Below are positions 8,573-17,682 of a DNA stretch of 64,000 nucleotides, piece after piece. Made by a program: the position numbers and the translations under genes. The notes beneath the pieces are model-generated. The model was not told the origin of the DNA. It ran no database searches and worked only from the letters and a program-made list of their open reading frames with translations. The DNA lies in assembly GCA_910583895.1 (NCBI GenBank), contig CAJTYJ010000004.1, positions 4,343 through 68,342 of the forward strand, in the 5' to 3' direction. Positions within the stretch are counted from its first letter, which is position 1, and the number at the start of each line of letters is the position of its first letter. Source of the stretch: an uncultured Lachnospiraceae bacterium (GTDB taxonomy: Bacteria > Bacillota > Clostridia > Lachnospirales > Lachnospiraceae).

Positions 8573-9028
8573 GTGAAAGGGAAAATGAAACTGAATGTGA
8601 TATTTCCGGTGGTGACGGCGGCCCTCTCGGTGATCTGGATGTACAAGGGACTTTTTGAATATGGAATGTGGGATGCATCTTCCACAAGTCCCAAAGACGG
8701 CCTGTTTCCGTTTATCATCGCAGCAGTGCTTTTGATTGCAAGTATTTTTAATATCATCAGCAGTTTTAAGGAAGAAGCAGTCACCTTTGAGAAGAATGTA
8801 CTGTATTTGATGGCGGCACTGGCAGCCATCTATATTGCGACAGAGTATATCGGACTTCTGCCGGCACTTCTTCTCTTTTATGTGCTGTGGCTGAAGCTGT
8901 ACGCAAAGGTAGACTGGAAGACGACCATAATAGCGACGGCTGTCATGTTTGCGATTGTGTATTTTGGATTTTCAGTCGGACTTAAGATCCGGTTTCCAAA
9001 AGGATTGTTGTTTAAGATGTTTATGTAA
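8573..9028 (+). CDS. tctB: TctB-family small membrane subunit of tripartite tricarboxylate transporter
   Basis: The protein has 151 residues with about four hydrophobic segments and a conserved Pro-Lys-Asp-Gly-Leu-Phe-Pro stretch near the second segment, as in TctB. It is the small, poorly conserved membrane partner of TctA in TTT-family secondary carriers driven by ion gradients. The open frame extends upstream to 8471 inside the kinase gene. GTG at 8573 is preferred because AGGAGG at 8559-8564 lies eight bases before it, while the next ATG (8585) is too far from it. It starts 19 bases after the kinase stop and is followed 34 bases later by TctA. Confidence 0.85.
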   Translation: MKGKMKLNVIFPVVTAALSVIWMYKGLFEYGMWDASSTSPKDGLFPFIIAAVLLIASIFNIISSFKEEAVTFEKNVLYLMAALAAIYIATEYIGLLPALLLFYVLWLKLYAKVDWKTTIIATAVMFAIVYFGFSVGLKIRFPKGLLFKMFM

Positions 9029-9062
9029 CAAAACGGGTTTAGACAGAAAGGATGAAAAACAG

Positions 9063-10571
9063 ATGGAGACATTATCTTACTTATTTTCGGGTTTTCAGAC
9101 AGCTCTGACCTTCCAGAATATCGGTGCCGCAGCGATGGGTGCGATTCTGGGTATCATCGTCGGTGCCATGCCCGGAATCGGTTCTCTGGTAGGCGTGGCG
9201 CTGCTTCTGCCATTAACCTATGCGTTCAATCCGACGACGGCGATCATCATGCTGGGAGCGATTTATTATGCCAACATGTTTGGAGGAGCGTTCAGTTCCA
9301 TACTGATTAATGTTCCCGGGGATGCACCGGCTATTATGACAGCACTGGACGGATATCCGCTGGCGAGAAAAGGAAAGCCGGGAAAAGCGCTTATGGCAGC
9401 AAATATGGCATCTTTTGCGGGAGGCCTTCTGGGCATGGTGGTGCTGACCTTCTTCGGACCGGTGCTTGCACAGTTCGGCCTGAAGTTCGGACCGGCGGAG
9501 ATGACGACGCTGATGCTGGTGGCGCTCAGCTCCATCAGCTGGCTGATAGAAGGCGATGTGATGAAAGGACTGGCAGCAACCTGCATTGGTATCCTGATTT
9601 CTACCATCGGAATCAGTACCAATACCAGTGCAGCCCGCTACACGTTCGGAGTGGTGCATCTGCTGAGCGGTGTCAACTTTATCCCTCTGGTGGTGGGATT
9701 CATCGGAATGGCACAGGTATTCAATCTGATGGGGCAGCAGGAAAGGGAGAATGACCTGGTTGTCAGCAAACTGGGGATAAAAGACTGTAAAATGAGCAAG
9801 GAAGATATTTCGCGCATGGTTGAACCGACCGTCCGCGGGGGGCTGTTTGGTTCTGTGATCGGTTTTATTCCCGGCGCCGGTGCAACCATGGCTTCCATTG
9901 TGAACTATACCATACAGAAGAAGTCCAAAAGAAATAAAGAGAAACTGGGAAGCGGAGCCATTGAAGGGATTGCGGCATCGGAGGCGGCCAACAACGGTGC
10001 GGCGGCAGGTGCATTCGGCCCTCTGCTGGCACTTGGCATTCCCGGAAGCGGAACGACGGCAGTTCTTCTGGGCGGTCTGATGATGTGGGGATTGCAGCCG
10101 GGACCAAGGCTGTTTACAGATTCTCCGGATTTTGCATGGGGACTGATTTCCTCTTTGTATGTGTCCAACCTGATTGCTCTGGTGCTGGCGCTGGTTATGA
10201 TTCCGTTCATTATGAAGGTCATCTGTATCCCGAATAGAATTCTGATCCCGACGATTACGGTGGTCTGCTTTGTAGGTGCATATGCATCCACCACATCCAT
10301 GTGGGGGGTCCTGATCATGATGATCGGCGGTATTTTGGGTTATGTATTCCAGCGATACGGGTACTCGGCATCCCCCATGCTGCTGGCAAGTATTCTCTCT
10401 GTTACTTTTGAAGTGAACTTAAGAAGAGCACTGAATATTTCCGGCGGTAGCCCGGCAATCTTCGTACAAAAACCATTGTCCCTGATCTTCCTTCTGATCT
10501 TTGTCGGGCTTTTGTTCAGCCCGATGATAAAGAAGGCATACAAGAAAGCACATGCTGAAAAAGCAGCTTGA
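9063..10571 (+). CDS. tctA: TctA-family large membrane subunit of tripartite tricarboxylate transporter
   Basis: A 502-residue polytopic protein of usual TctA length with about a dozen membrane segments. The two repeated family motifs are visible: VGAMPGIGSLVGVALLLP near the N-terminus and GFIPGAGATMASI in the second half, followed by LGIPGSGTTAVLLGGLMMWG. The open frame continues upstream, but METLSYLF at 9063 follows a GAAAGGA ribosome site and matches the family start. It forms the transport channel with TctB and receives substrate from the TctC lipoprotein. Next to sugar-acid enzymes, the cargo is probably a hydroxylated carboxylate rather than citrate. Confidence 0.93.
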   Translation: METLSYLFSGFQTALTFQNIGAAAMGAILGIIVGAMPGIGSLVGVALLLPLTYAFNPTTAIIMLGAIYYANMFGGAFSSILINVPGDAPAIMTALDGYPLARKGKPGKALMAANMASFAGGLLGMVVLTFFGPVLAQFGLKFGPAEMTTLMLVALSSISWLIEGDVMKGLAATCIGILISTIGISTNTSAARYTFGVVHLLSGVNFIPLVVGFIGMAQVFNLMGQQERENDLVVSKLGIKDCKMSKEDISRMVEPTVRGGLFGSVIGFIPGAGATMASIVNYTIQKKSKRNKEKLGSGAIEGIAASEAANNGAAAGAFGPLLALGIPGSGTTAVLLGGLMMWGLQPGPRLFTDSPDFAWGLISSLYVSNLIALVLALVMIPFIMKVICIPNRILIPTITVVCFVGAYASTTSMWGVLIMMIGGILGYVFQRYGYSASPMLLASILSVTFEVNLRRALNISGGSPAIFVQKPLSLIFLLIFVGLLFSPMIKKAYKKAHAEKAA

Positions 10572-10605
10572 AAATAAAATTTACAATTCACTGGAGGTAA
10601 GAAAC

Positions 10606-11670
10606 ATGAAAAAGAAACAGGTAGCTTTCGTAATGGCAGGAATTCTTGCAATGGGAACCGTGCTGACAGGATGCGGCAATACAGCGAAACCGGCTGCAGA
10701 AGACACAGGCACATTGCAGGAGGAAACCACAGCAGATGCAGAAGCTTCGGAGGGTGAGACAGCGGAAAATACAGAACCGGCAGCATCGGCTTCTTCTTTT
10801 GTGCCGGAGAATACCATCACCTTCAATGTAAGTTCTAAAGCCGGCGGCAATTCGGATCTGATTATCCGCACGATTACAGACATCTGTACAAGAGAAGGCC
10901 TGGTAGACAAGACATTTGTAGTCAATAATAATACGGACGGAGGCGGAAATATTGTCCGGATCGAGACCCAGAGTACCGATGACCCGGATCATACACTTCT
11001 TTGTTTCAGTTCCGGAGATATGCAGTCCATGCTGGACAGTGATATTGGATTAAAAGTAGATAATTTTGCACCGATCGCAACAATGGCAGCAGACAAGCAG
11101 CTGATTTTTGCGAAAGCAGATGGGAAGTACAAAAGCTTTGAGGACATTATGGCGGCGATCGAAGCAGGAACCAAGATCAATGTAGGCGGAACCAAGAGCA
11201 ATGAGCATACGGTTTTCAATCTGTTTGCGGAAGAGATCCAGAAAACGGATATGTTTAACTATATGTTCTATGAGTCTTCGGCAGAATCGATTACTGCTCT
11301 GCTGGGCGATCATATTGATCTTGCCATGGGATCTCCGGCAGCAGCGATTTCCTATGTGGAGAGCGGTGATATTATTCCGGTCGTGGCGTTGTCTGATGAG
11401 CGTTTTATGGCGCCTCTGGATGCGGCTCCGACAATGGAAGAACTTGGATATGGTGTGGTGGAAAGTCCCATGTGGCGCGGTGTGATCGCACCTGGTTCCA
11501 TGAGTGAGGAAGCACAGCAGTATTGGAGTGATATCTTTGGCAAAGTGTGTGAGACAGAGGCATGGCAGGAGTATCTGAGTACCTATCTGTTAAGCCCGTA
11601 CTACAATGATCTGGAATCCACCAGGGAGATCATGCTGGAGACGCAGGCAGACTATCTTGCGGGAGAATAA
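10606..11670 (+). CDS. tctC: TctC-family substrate-binding lipoprotein
   Basis: The 354-residue protein has a lipoprotein signal (basic KKK, hydrophobic core, LTGC with Cys23) followed by an acidic, Ala/Glu-rich linker to about residue 65 and a periplasmic-binding-type fold. TctC receptors capture carboxylates and deliver them to TctA/B. GGAGG at 10593-10597 precedes the ATG at 10606. The earlier in-frame ATG overlaps tctA and has no ribosome site. A strong hairpin at 11706-11769 follows, so this gene may end a main transcript and be made in excess over downstream genes. Confidence 0.9.
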   Translation: MKKKQVAFVMAGILAMGTVLTGCGNTAKPAAEDTGTLQEETTADAEASEGETAENTEPAASASSFVPENTITFNVSSKAGGNSDLIIRTITDICTREGLVDKTFVVNNNTDGGGNIVRIETQSTDDPDHTLLCFSSGDMQSMLDSDIGLKVDNFAPIATMAADKQLIFAKADGKYKSFEDIMAAIEAGTKINVGGTKSNEHTVFNLFAEEIQKTDMFNYMFYESSAESITALLGDHIDLAMGSPAAAISYVESGDIIPVVALSDERFMAPLDAAPTMEELGYGVVESPMWRGVIAPGSMSEEAQQYWSDIFGKVCETEAWQEYLSTYLLSPYYNDLESTREIMLETQADYLAGE

Positions 11671-11705
11671 CAGGATCCTGATGCATAGATGAAGCTGTGA
11701 ACCAT

Positions 11706-11769
11706 AGGGTGGCTGTATTTTTGACCTGAGCTTTTTGTGCTGCGGGGATAATGGCAGCCGCCCTTTTTT
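11706..11769 (+). terminator. Terminator or attenuator between tctC and the second pdxA
   Basis: AGGGTGGCTG (11706-11715) pairs with CAGCCGCCCT (11755-11764) with one G-T pair, followed by a T-run. It lies inside an otherwise co-directional set of genes, so it could set expression steps between transporter and enzymes. Confidence 0.65.
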
Positions 11770-11807
11770 CAGAAATACCGAAATAGAATCTGGAGGTAGG
11801 AAACAAA

Positions 11808-12839
11808 ATGTTAAAACCTGTTGTATGCGTATTGCTTGGAGACGCTTCTGGCGTTGGAGCAGAGATTGTTGTAAAGGCGTTTTCCGGCACAGCCGGACTT
11901 TTGGATCAGGCGAAGGTCGTGCTGCTGGGAGATGAGAGAGTACTGATCCGTGCACAAGAAATCATTGGAAAATCACTGGACTACGAAAAGATCCGCCCGG
12001 AGGATATCCGGAAAAACGATAAGCCCCTGCTTATGGTGGATACTGGCAATATGGATCCTAAGAATGCTCCTTTTGGAAAGGTGAGTCCGTCGGCCGGTGC
12101 AGCCGTCGCAGCGGATATCCAAAGCGTCTGCGAATTCTATGTAAAGGGTTATGTTGACGGGATCTGCTTTGCACCCTTTAACAAAGAGGCGATCCGAAGA
12201 GCCGGAAATGAAGTTGCCAGTGAGCTGGAGCTTTTCCGGGCAGACTTTTCCGGGCTGAACGTGGAGCTGGAGGAGGAATTTGGAGAGCTGAATGTGGTAG
12301 ATGGGCTGTGGACGACTCGTGTGACCAGTCATATTCCGCTGACGCATCTGGGAGAGTATCTGAACTATGACACGATTCTTTCCGCGATCCGTCTGGCAGA
12401 CAAATCCTGCCGCACAGCGGGGATCGAAAATCCAAGAATTGCGGTGGCAGCTTTGAATCCTCACTGCGGAGAAGGCGGTCTTTGCGGCAATGAAGAGCAG
12501 ACCATGATCCGGCCTGCTATGGAAAAGGCAGAAGAGGAAGGGTATCATATTGTAGGCATGTATTCGCCGGATACCATCTTCGTACATGCATTTCAGGGAG
12601 AAGCAGATGTGGCCGTTACCATGTATCATGATCAGGGACAGATCGCATTAAAATTAAAAGAATTTTCCCATGCAGTAACAGTTCTTGCAGGTTTCCCTGT
12701 GCCGATTGGCACGCCGGCTCATGGAACCGCACATGATATTGCCGGGACCGGAACCGTAAGCGACAGTGCATTTGTCACGGCATTTGAGATTATTGCACGG
12801 CAGTCTGCAAGTTTCATGAAACAAAAGATGAACGCATAA
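11808..12839 (+). CDS. pdxA: Second PdxA-family dehydrogenase
   Basis: The 343-residue PdxA paralogue keeps the N-terminal GDASGVGAE, NPHCGEGG, YHDQGQ and the closing GTPAHGTAHDIAGTG, so metal and NAD sites look intact. It differs from the first copy at several substrate-side positions: the GHTE segment has no clear match, where this copy reads ELFRADFS and TSHIPLTH. GGAGG shortly before the ATG sets the start. Two distinct PdxA copies in one locus suggest two epimeric or differently substituted acid phosphates, or one true PdxA2 and one enzyme of another specificity. Vitamin B6 synthesis cannot be excluded for one copy but is unlikely in this setting. Confidence 0.87.
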   Translation: MLKPVVCVLLGDASGVGAEIVVKAFSGTAGLLDQAKVVLLGDERVLIRAQEIIGKSLDYEKIRPEDIRKNDKPLLMVDTGNMDPKNAPFGKVSPSAGAAVAADIQSVCEFYVKGYVDGICFAPFNKEAIRRAGNEVASELELFRADFSGLNVELEEEFGELNVVDGLWTTRVTSHIPLTHLGEYLNYDTILSAIRLADKSCRTAGIENPRIAVAALNPHCGEGGLCGNEEQTMIRPAMEKAEEEGYHIVGMYSPDTIFVHAFQGEADVAVTMYHDQGQIALKLKEFSHAVTVLAGFPVPIGTPAHGTAHDIAGTGTVSDSAFVTAFEIIARQSASFMKQKMNA

Positions 12840-12853
12840 AGGAAGCAAAAAAT

Positions 12854-14128
12854 ATGTCAGTTTATACCCATATGGTGGAGGATATCCATCTGCCGGACAT
12901 GATCGAAGTGCATCAGAAGTTTTCCGGTCCCAGGACTGCAGACGTGGAACAGGCAGTCAAAGTGGAATTACATAGAAAAGGGGCAGACCAAGTTATAAAG
13001 CCTGGGATGTCAGTGGCGATCACAGGAGGAAGCCGCGGCATCTGCAAGATACCGGTGATTCTTAAAGCGGTTGTCGCTTTTTGCAGGGAGCAGGGGGCGG
13101 TTCCTTTTATCTTTCCTGCCATGGGAAGCCATGGGGGAGGTACGGCAGAAGGTCAGAAGAAGGTGCTGGAAAGTCTGGGCGTAACAGAAGCGTTCTGCGG
13201 CTGCGAGATCCGGGCAACGATGGAAGTAACACAGATCAGCATGACAAAAGAAGGGCATCCGGTATACATGGATGCTTATGCGGCGGAGGCAGATGCGGTT
13301 ATCGTGGTAAACCGGATCAAGCCTCATACGGCGTTTCGGGGGCCTTATGAAAGCGGTCTTATGAAGATGATGACCATTGGCATGGGAAAGCATACAGGGG
13401 CCTCTGTCTGTCACCGTGCAGGATTTGGCAGAATGCATCATCTGATTCCGCTGTTTGGACGGGAAGTGTTAAAAAGCGGGAAGATCGCATTGGGACTTGC
13501 CGTTCTGGAAAATGCCTGTGATGAGACGTGCCATGTGGAGGCACTGTTTCCGGATGAATTTGAAACCCGGGAACCGGAACTTCTGAAACAGGCATATGGG
13601 CTTATGGGGCGTCTGCCGTTTGAACAGGCGGATGTCCTGATTGTGGATGAGATAGGAAAGGATTACAGCGGAGAGGGTGCAGACCCCAATATTTCAGGGG
13701 CGTTTCCAACACCTTATGCCACAGGAGGCCTGCAGGCAGAGCGGAGGGTATGTCTGGGCCTGTCGAAGGCCTCACATGGCTGCGGATACGGCTGCGGCCT
13801 GTTTGACACCATATCAAAGCGGCTTTATGATCAGCTGGACCTGGATGCTACTTACACCAATGCCATTACCAATACGGTGCTGACTGCAGTGCGGATTCCC
13901 ATGATGCTCCCAAATGACAGGGATGCCATAAAGACAGCGCTTAGATGCTGCAATCATGGGGATTTGGCGCATCCCAGGATCATACGGATCGCCAACACCG
14001 CTCATATTGAAAAAATATATATTTCAGAGGCACTGGCGGAAGAAGCACGGAAAAATCCGAATTTGGAGCTTGTGGGGAAACCAGAGCCGTTTCCGTTTGA
14101 TGAAAGAGGAAATTTAACCGATTTTTAG
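12854..14128 (+). CDS. LarA-like (DUF2088 / lactate racemase domain) protein
   Basis: The 424-residue protein belongs to the LarA-related group. Features are PGMSVAITGGSRGI, an AMGSHGGGTAEGQ segment corresponding to the LarA GTH region, VVNRIKPHTAFRGP, and GLMKMMTIGMGKHTGA. LarA-superfamily members are nickel-pincer-nucleotide enzymes that racemise or epimerise 2-hydroxy acids, including sugar acids. His and Lys residues in the last two motifs are candidate cofactor ligands, but I cannot map them one-to-one without an alignment. AAAGGAAG precedes the ATG, 14 bases after the second pdxA stop. A C2 epimerase linking threonate-type and erythronate-type acids is the simplest idea. The maturation genes larB, larC and larE are not in the window. 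Confidence 0.78.
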   Translation: MSVYTHMVEDIHLPDMIEVHQKFSGPRTADVEQAVKVELHRKGADQVIKPGMSVAITGGSRGICKIPVILKAVVAFCREQGAVPFIFPAMGSHGGGTAEGQKKVLESLGVTEAFCGCEIRATMEVTQISMTKEGHPVYMDAYAAEADAVIVVNRIKPHTAFRGPYESGLMKMMTIGMGKHTGASVCHRAGFGRMHHLIPLFGREVLKSGKIALGLAVLENACDETCHVEALFPDEFETREPELLKQAYGLMGRLPFEQADVLIVDEIGKDYSGEGADPNISGAFPTPYATGGLQAERRVCLGLSKASHGCGYGCGLFDTISKRLYDQLDLDATYTNAITNTVLTAVRIPMMLPNDRDAIKTALRCCNHGDLAHPRIIRIANTAHIEKIYISEALAEEARKNPNLELVGKPEPFPFDERGNLTDF

Positions 14129-14153
14129 CAAAAAGATGAAGGAGGTTTTTAAG

Positions 14154-15734
14154 ATGCCGAAGTGGCTGGACAGCGCGGTATTTTATGAGATATATCCACA
14201 GAGTTTTTATGACAGCAATGGAGACGGGATCGGTGATATTCCCGGGATTATCCAAAAACTCGATTATATTCAGGAACTTGGCTGCAATGCCATCTGGATG
14301 AATCCTTGTTTTGACTCGCCGTTTTATGATGCGGGTTATGATATCCGGGATTATTATAAAGTGGCGCCCCGCTACGGGACAAATCAGGACATTGCAGAAT
14401 TATTTGAAGAAGTTCATAAAAGAGGGATGCATATCATTCTGGATCTGGTTCCGGGGCATACTTCCAGCGAACATCCCTGGTTTCGGACCTCTGCGTCCAG
14501 TATGAACAATGAATATACGGACCGTTATATCTGGACGCCTTATCGGAAGGTGAAACCCAGATTCGATCAGCCGGGAGAAAACAATTACAATATCCGCGGC
14601 TTTATTATTGGCTTTGGCGGCCGGCCAGGCTGCTGTGCTGTTAACTTTTATTCCACGCAGCCGGCATTAAATTACGGATTTTACCGGATTGATGATCCTG
14701 TCTGGCAGTCACCTATGGATGCTCCGGGACCAGTGGCTACCCGGGAGGCGTTGAAAGACATTATGCGGTTCTGGCTCCAGATGGGGTGTGATGGTTTTCG
14801 CGTGGATATGGCAGGGGAAGTGATCAAAAATGATCCGACTCAGGAGGGAAATATAAAACTTTGGAGATATTTCCGGGATTTTCTGGATGAAGAATTTCCG
14901 GAGGCAGCCATGATCTCAGAGTGGGGGTATCCGATGCACTCCATTCAGGGCGGATTTCATATGGATTTTCTGCTGAAGAGGGGAAAGCAGCACTATTGGG
15001 AGCTGTTCCGTTCAGAGAAACCTTATTTCTCCAGAAAAGGAGAAGGTGATGTCCTGCAGTTTGTAGAGAATTTCCGGAAGGATTATGAGAAAACAAACGG
15101 AAAGGGACTGATCTGTATTCCTTCCGGGAATCATGACATCAGCCGGATTACCGAAGAACTGGATGGGGAGGAAATCAAGATTGCCTTTGCATTTATTCTG
15201 TCCATGCCGGGCGCACCGTTTATTTACTATGGGGATGAGATCGGTATGAGAAACATGGCAGGCCTGGATTCAGTGGAGGGCAGTGAGGAACGAACGCAGA
15301 GCCGTACCCCCATGCAGTGGAATAAAGCGGTAAATGGAGGATTTTCTACGGCAGGACCGGATAAGCTGTATGCTCCTATGGATCCGGACAGGAACCGCCC
15401 GGATGTGGAAGCACAGATGGCAGAGGATGGTTCTTTGTGGAAAGAGATACAGAGTCTGATTCAAATCCGGCATGCGCATAAAGTTTTGCAGTCGAAAGCG
15501 CCGGTTCGTTTTGTATATGCAGAAAAGAACAGCTATCCGTTTGTTTATATACGGGAATGTGAAGAAGAGAGAATACTGGTGGTGCTAAACCCGAAGGAGG
15601 AAGCGGCAGCCTGCGAACTTTCCGAAGGATTTCAATGGTCTGAAGTGATCTATTCCAACAACGGGGCGGCAAAACTGGAAGGAAGAACCTTGTCTGTTCC
15701 AGGTGCATCAGCGACCTTTTTTCGGCTGTTATAG
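14154..15734 (+). CDS. Glycoside hydrolase family 13 alpha-glucosidase
   Basis: The 526-residue GH13 enzyme has AVFYEIYPQSFYDSNGDGIGD at its start, the nucleophile Asp in GFRVDMA (about 217), the acid/base Glu in ISEWG (about 255) and the third carboxylate in GNHD (about 328). The length and the lack of a signal peptide fit a cytosolic oligo-1,6-glucosidase or alpha-glucosidase. The open frame begins at 14136, but AGGAGG at 14140-14145 sits before the ATG at 14154, so MPKWLDSAVF is the likely start. It follows the LarA-like gene by 25 bases and leads into GH127 and GH31 genes. The bond cleaved cannot be set from sequence alone. Confidence 0.92.
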   Translation: MPKWLDSAVFYEIYPQSFYDSNGDGIGDIPGIIQKLDYIQELGCNAIWMNPCFDSPFYDAGYDIRDYYKVAPRYGTNQDIAELFEEVHKRGMHIILDLVPGHTSSEHPWFRTSASSMNNEYTDRYIWTPYRKVKPRFDQPGENNYNIRGFIIGFGGRPGCCAVNFYSTQPALNYGFYRIDDPVWQSPMDAPGPVATREALKDIMRFWLQMGCDGFRVDMAGEVIKNDPTQEGNIKLWRYFRDFLDEEFPEAAMISEWGYPMHSIQGGFHMDFLLKRGKQHYWELFRSEKPYFSRKGEGDVLQFVENFRKDYEKTNGKGLICIPSGNHDISRITEELDGEEIKIAFAFILSMPGAPFIYYGDEIGMRNMAGLDSVEGSEERTQSRTPMQWNKAVNGGFSTAGPDKLYAPMDPDRNRPDVEAQMAEDGSLWKEIQSLIQIRHAHKVLQSKAPVRFVYAEKNSYPFVYIRECEEERILVVLNPKEEAAACELSEGFQWSEVIYSNNGAAKLEGRTLSVPGASATFFRLL

Positions 15735-15782
15735 TGGTCGGATGTCGGTTGCGGACGGGTATTTGTAATGCAGGAGGAATCT

Positions 15783-17660
15783 ATGGAGATTGGCAGTAAG
15801 AAATGGAAGAAACTGAGCCTGACGGAGGTTCAGCCAAAAGGCTGGATGAAACGCCAGCTTGAGATCCAGATGGAAGGACTCAGCGGCAGATTATATGAGA
15901 TGTGGGACAGTGTGGGAAGCTATTCGGGATGGCTTGGAGGAACCGGCGAGAGCTGGGAGCGGGCGCCGTACTATCTGGATGGATTGATTCCCCTGTCTTA
16001 TTATCTGAAGGATAAAAAGCGTTGGGAGATATGCATGGATTTCGTGGAGTGGACGCTGAACAGTCAGACGGAAGACGGGAATTTCGGTCCGGCTGCGACC
16101 AGAACGGATTACTGGTCCCGTTATGCCATGCTGAAGGTACTAACGCAATATTATGAGATTACCGAAGATGAGCGGGTTCTGCCTTTTGAGAAAAATTATT
16201 TTGTCTACCTGCTTCAGGAAATAAAAAACCGTCCTCTTACAAACTGGTCTCGTGCAAGAGTTCCGGATCTGATGTACTGTATGAAGTGGACCTATGAAAA
16301 AACAGGGGATGAGTCGGTACTTCAGATGGCCAGAGAGATAGACGGGCATTCTCTGGACTGGATTTCCTTTATGGATATTCTGCCTTTTACCAGATCGTCT
16401 TCCTACTATATGAACTGGAAAAGCATAGAAAATATTAATCACAATGAACTGGACAAGATCGTGCCGTTTCACGCAACACATATTGTAAATGTGACGATGG
16501 GACTGAAGCATCCGGCTTTGCATCAGTATTTTTTCGCAGATATAGACGGGGCGGATATCAGCAGACGCGGGATCCGGCAGCTGGAACAGTTTCATGGTGT
16601 GGCTTCCGGGTGCATCAATGGAGATGAGCATCTTTCCGGAGCAGATCCAAGGCAGGGTTCGGAACTCTGTTCGGTGGTGGAGTATATGTTCAGCCTTTCC
16701 GTTATGCTGGAAATATTGGGTGATGCGAAGCTGGCAGATCAACTGGAACGCCTGGCGTATAATGCACTTCCGGCCACCATTACGGAAGACTATATGGCGC
16801 ATCAGTATCTGCAGCAGGCCAATCAGGTGCAGGTGGACATTCGGAAACGGCCCTGGTACAACAACCGGGACGATGCCTCTGTCTTTGGACTGGAACCAAA
16901 CTTTGGGTGCTGTACAGCCAACATGCATCAGGGGTGGCCCAGGATGATCAATGCTTTGTGGTATAAAGAAGGCTATGATACGCTTCTCTCCATGGTATTT
17001 GCACCAAGCTGTGTGAAAACAGACATAGGAGGAGAAGCTGTGTCGGTATCCCTGGAAACAGAATATCCTTTTAAAGATGAACTTTGTTATCATTTTCACA
17101 AATCACTTTCCCAAGAGATCACGTTAAAAGTGAGAATTCCATCCTGGTGCACTGCACCACAGGTGCGCTGTACAGGGGCAAAGATTACACGTGATGAAAA
17201 TGGAATGATTGTTGTTACAAAGGCATTTCAGGAAAATGATAAGGTGGAAGTCTGTTTTCCCATGGAAGTTCGGTTTTCTCACTGGTATAAAGACAGTGTG
17301 GCAGTCGAACGGGGGCCGCTTCTCTATGGTTTGGATATAAAGGAACGCTTTGAAGTAATCAAAGAAGTGGCAGGAGTAAAAGATTATAATGTTTTTGCAG
17401 ACAGTGACTGGAACTACGCCCTCTCCCTGCAGGATGAGGTGACGATAGAGGAAGCAAAACTGGAAGCGGTGCCATATAATAAGAAGAATCCGCCGGTCAG
17501 AATCCGTATGAAGGCAAAAAAAGTGCCTTCCTGGAAGTTGGAGGACGGAAACACGACAGAAATACCAGACAGACAGGATATTGTGGGAGAGACAGAGGAG
17601 ATCAGTCTGATTCCTTTTGGCTGTACAAAGCTCAGAATTTCACAGTTTCCATGGTACTGA
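15783..17660 (+). CDS. Glycoside hydrolase family 127-type protein (DUF1680, beta-L-arabinofuranosidase family)
   Basis: A 625-residue protein of the DUF1680/GH127 type. The zinc-site residues of the family are recognisable: Glu and Cys in SELCSVVEY (about 293-295) and the Cys pair in FGCCTANMHQGWPRM (about 376-377), one of which is the nucleophile in characterised GH127 enzymes. A second ATG five codons downstream of the frame start is used because AGGAGG (15772-15777) lies five bases before it. There is no signal peptide. Known members remove beta-L-arabinofuranose, but DUF1680 is broad and other furanosides or pyranosides are possible. It is co-directional with GH13 and GH31. Confidence 0.88.
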   Translation: MEIGSKKWKKLSLTEVQPKGWMKRQLEIQMEGLSGRLYEMWDSVGSYSGWLGGTGESWERAPYYLDGLIPLSYYLKDKKRWEICMDFVEWTLNSQTEDGNFGPAATRTDYWSRYAMLKVLTQYYEITEDERVLPFEKNYFVYLLQEIKNRPLTNWSRARVPDLMYCMKWTYEKTGDESVLQMAREIDGHSLDWISFMDILPFTRSSSYYMNWKSIENINHNELDKIVPFHATHIVNVTMGLKHPALHQYFFADIDGADISRRGIRQLEQFHGVASGCINGDEHLSGADPRQGSELCSVVEYMFSLSVMLEILGDAKLADQLERLAYNALPATITEDYMAHQYLQQANQVQVDIRKRPWYNNRDDASVFGLEPNFGCCTANMHQGWPRMINALWYKEGYDTLLSMVFAPSCVKTDIGGEAVSVSLETEYPFKDELCYHFHKSLSQEITLKVRIPSWCTAPQVRCTGAKITRDENGMIVVTKAFQENDKVEVCFPMEVRFSHWYKDSVAVERGPLLYGLDIKERFEVIKEVAGVKDYNVFADSDWNYALSLQDEVTIEEAKLEAVPYNKKNPPVRIRMKAKKVPSWKLEDGNTTEIPDRQDIVGETEEISLIPFGCTKLRISQFPWY

Positions 17661-17682
17661 TATGACAGAAGGAGAAGAAAAC

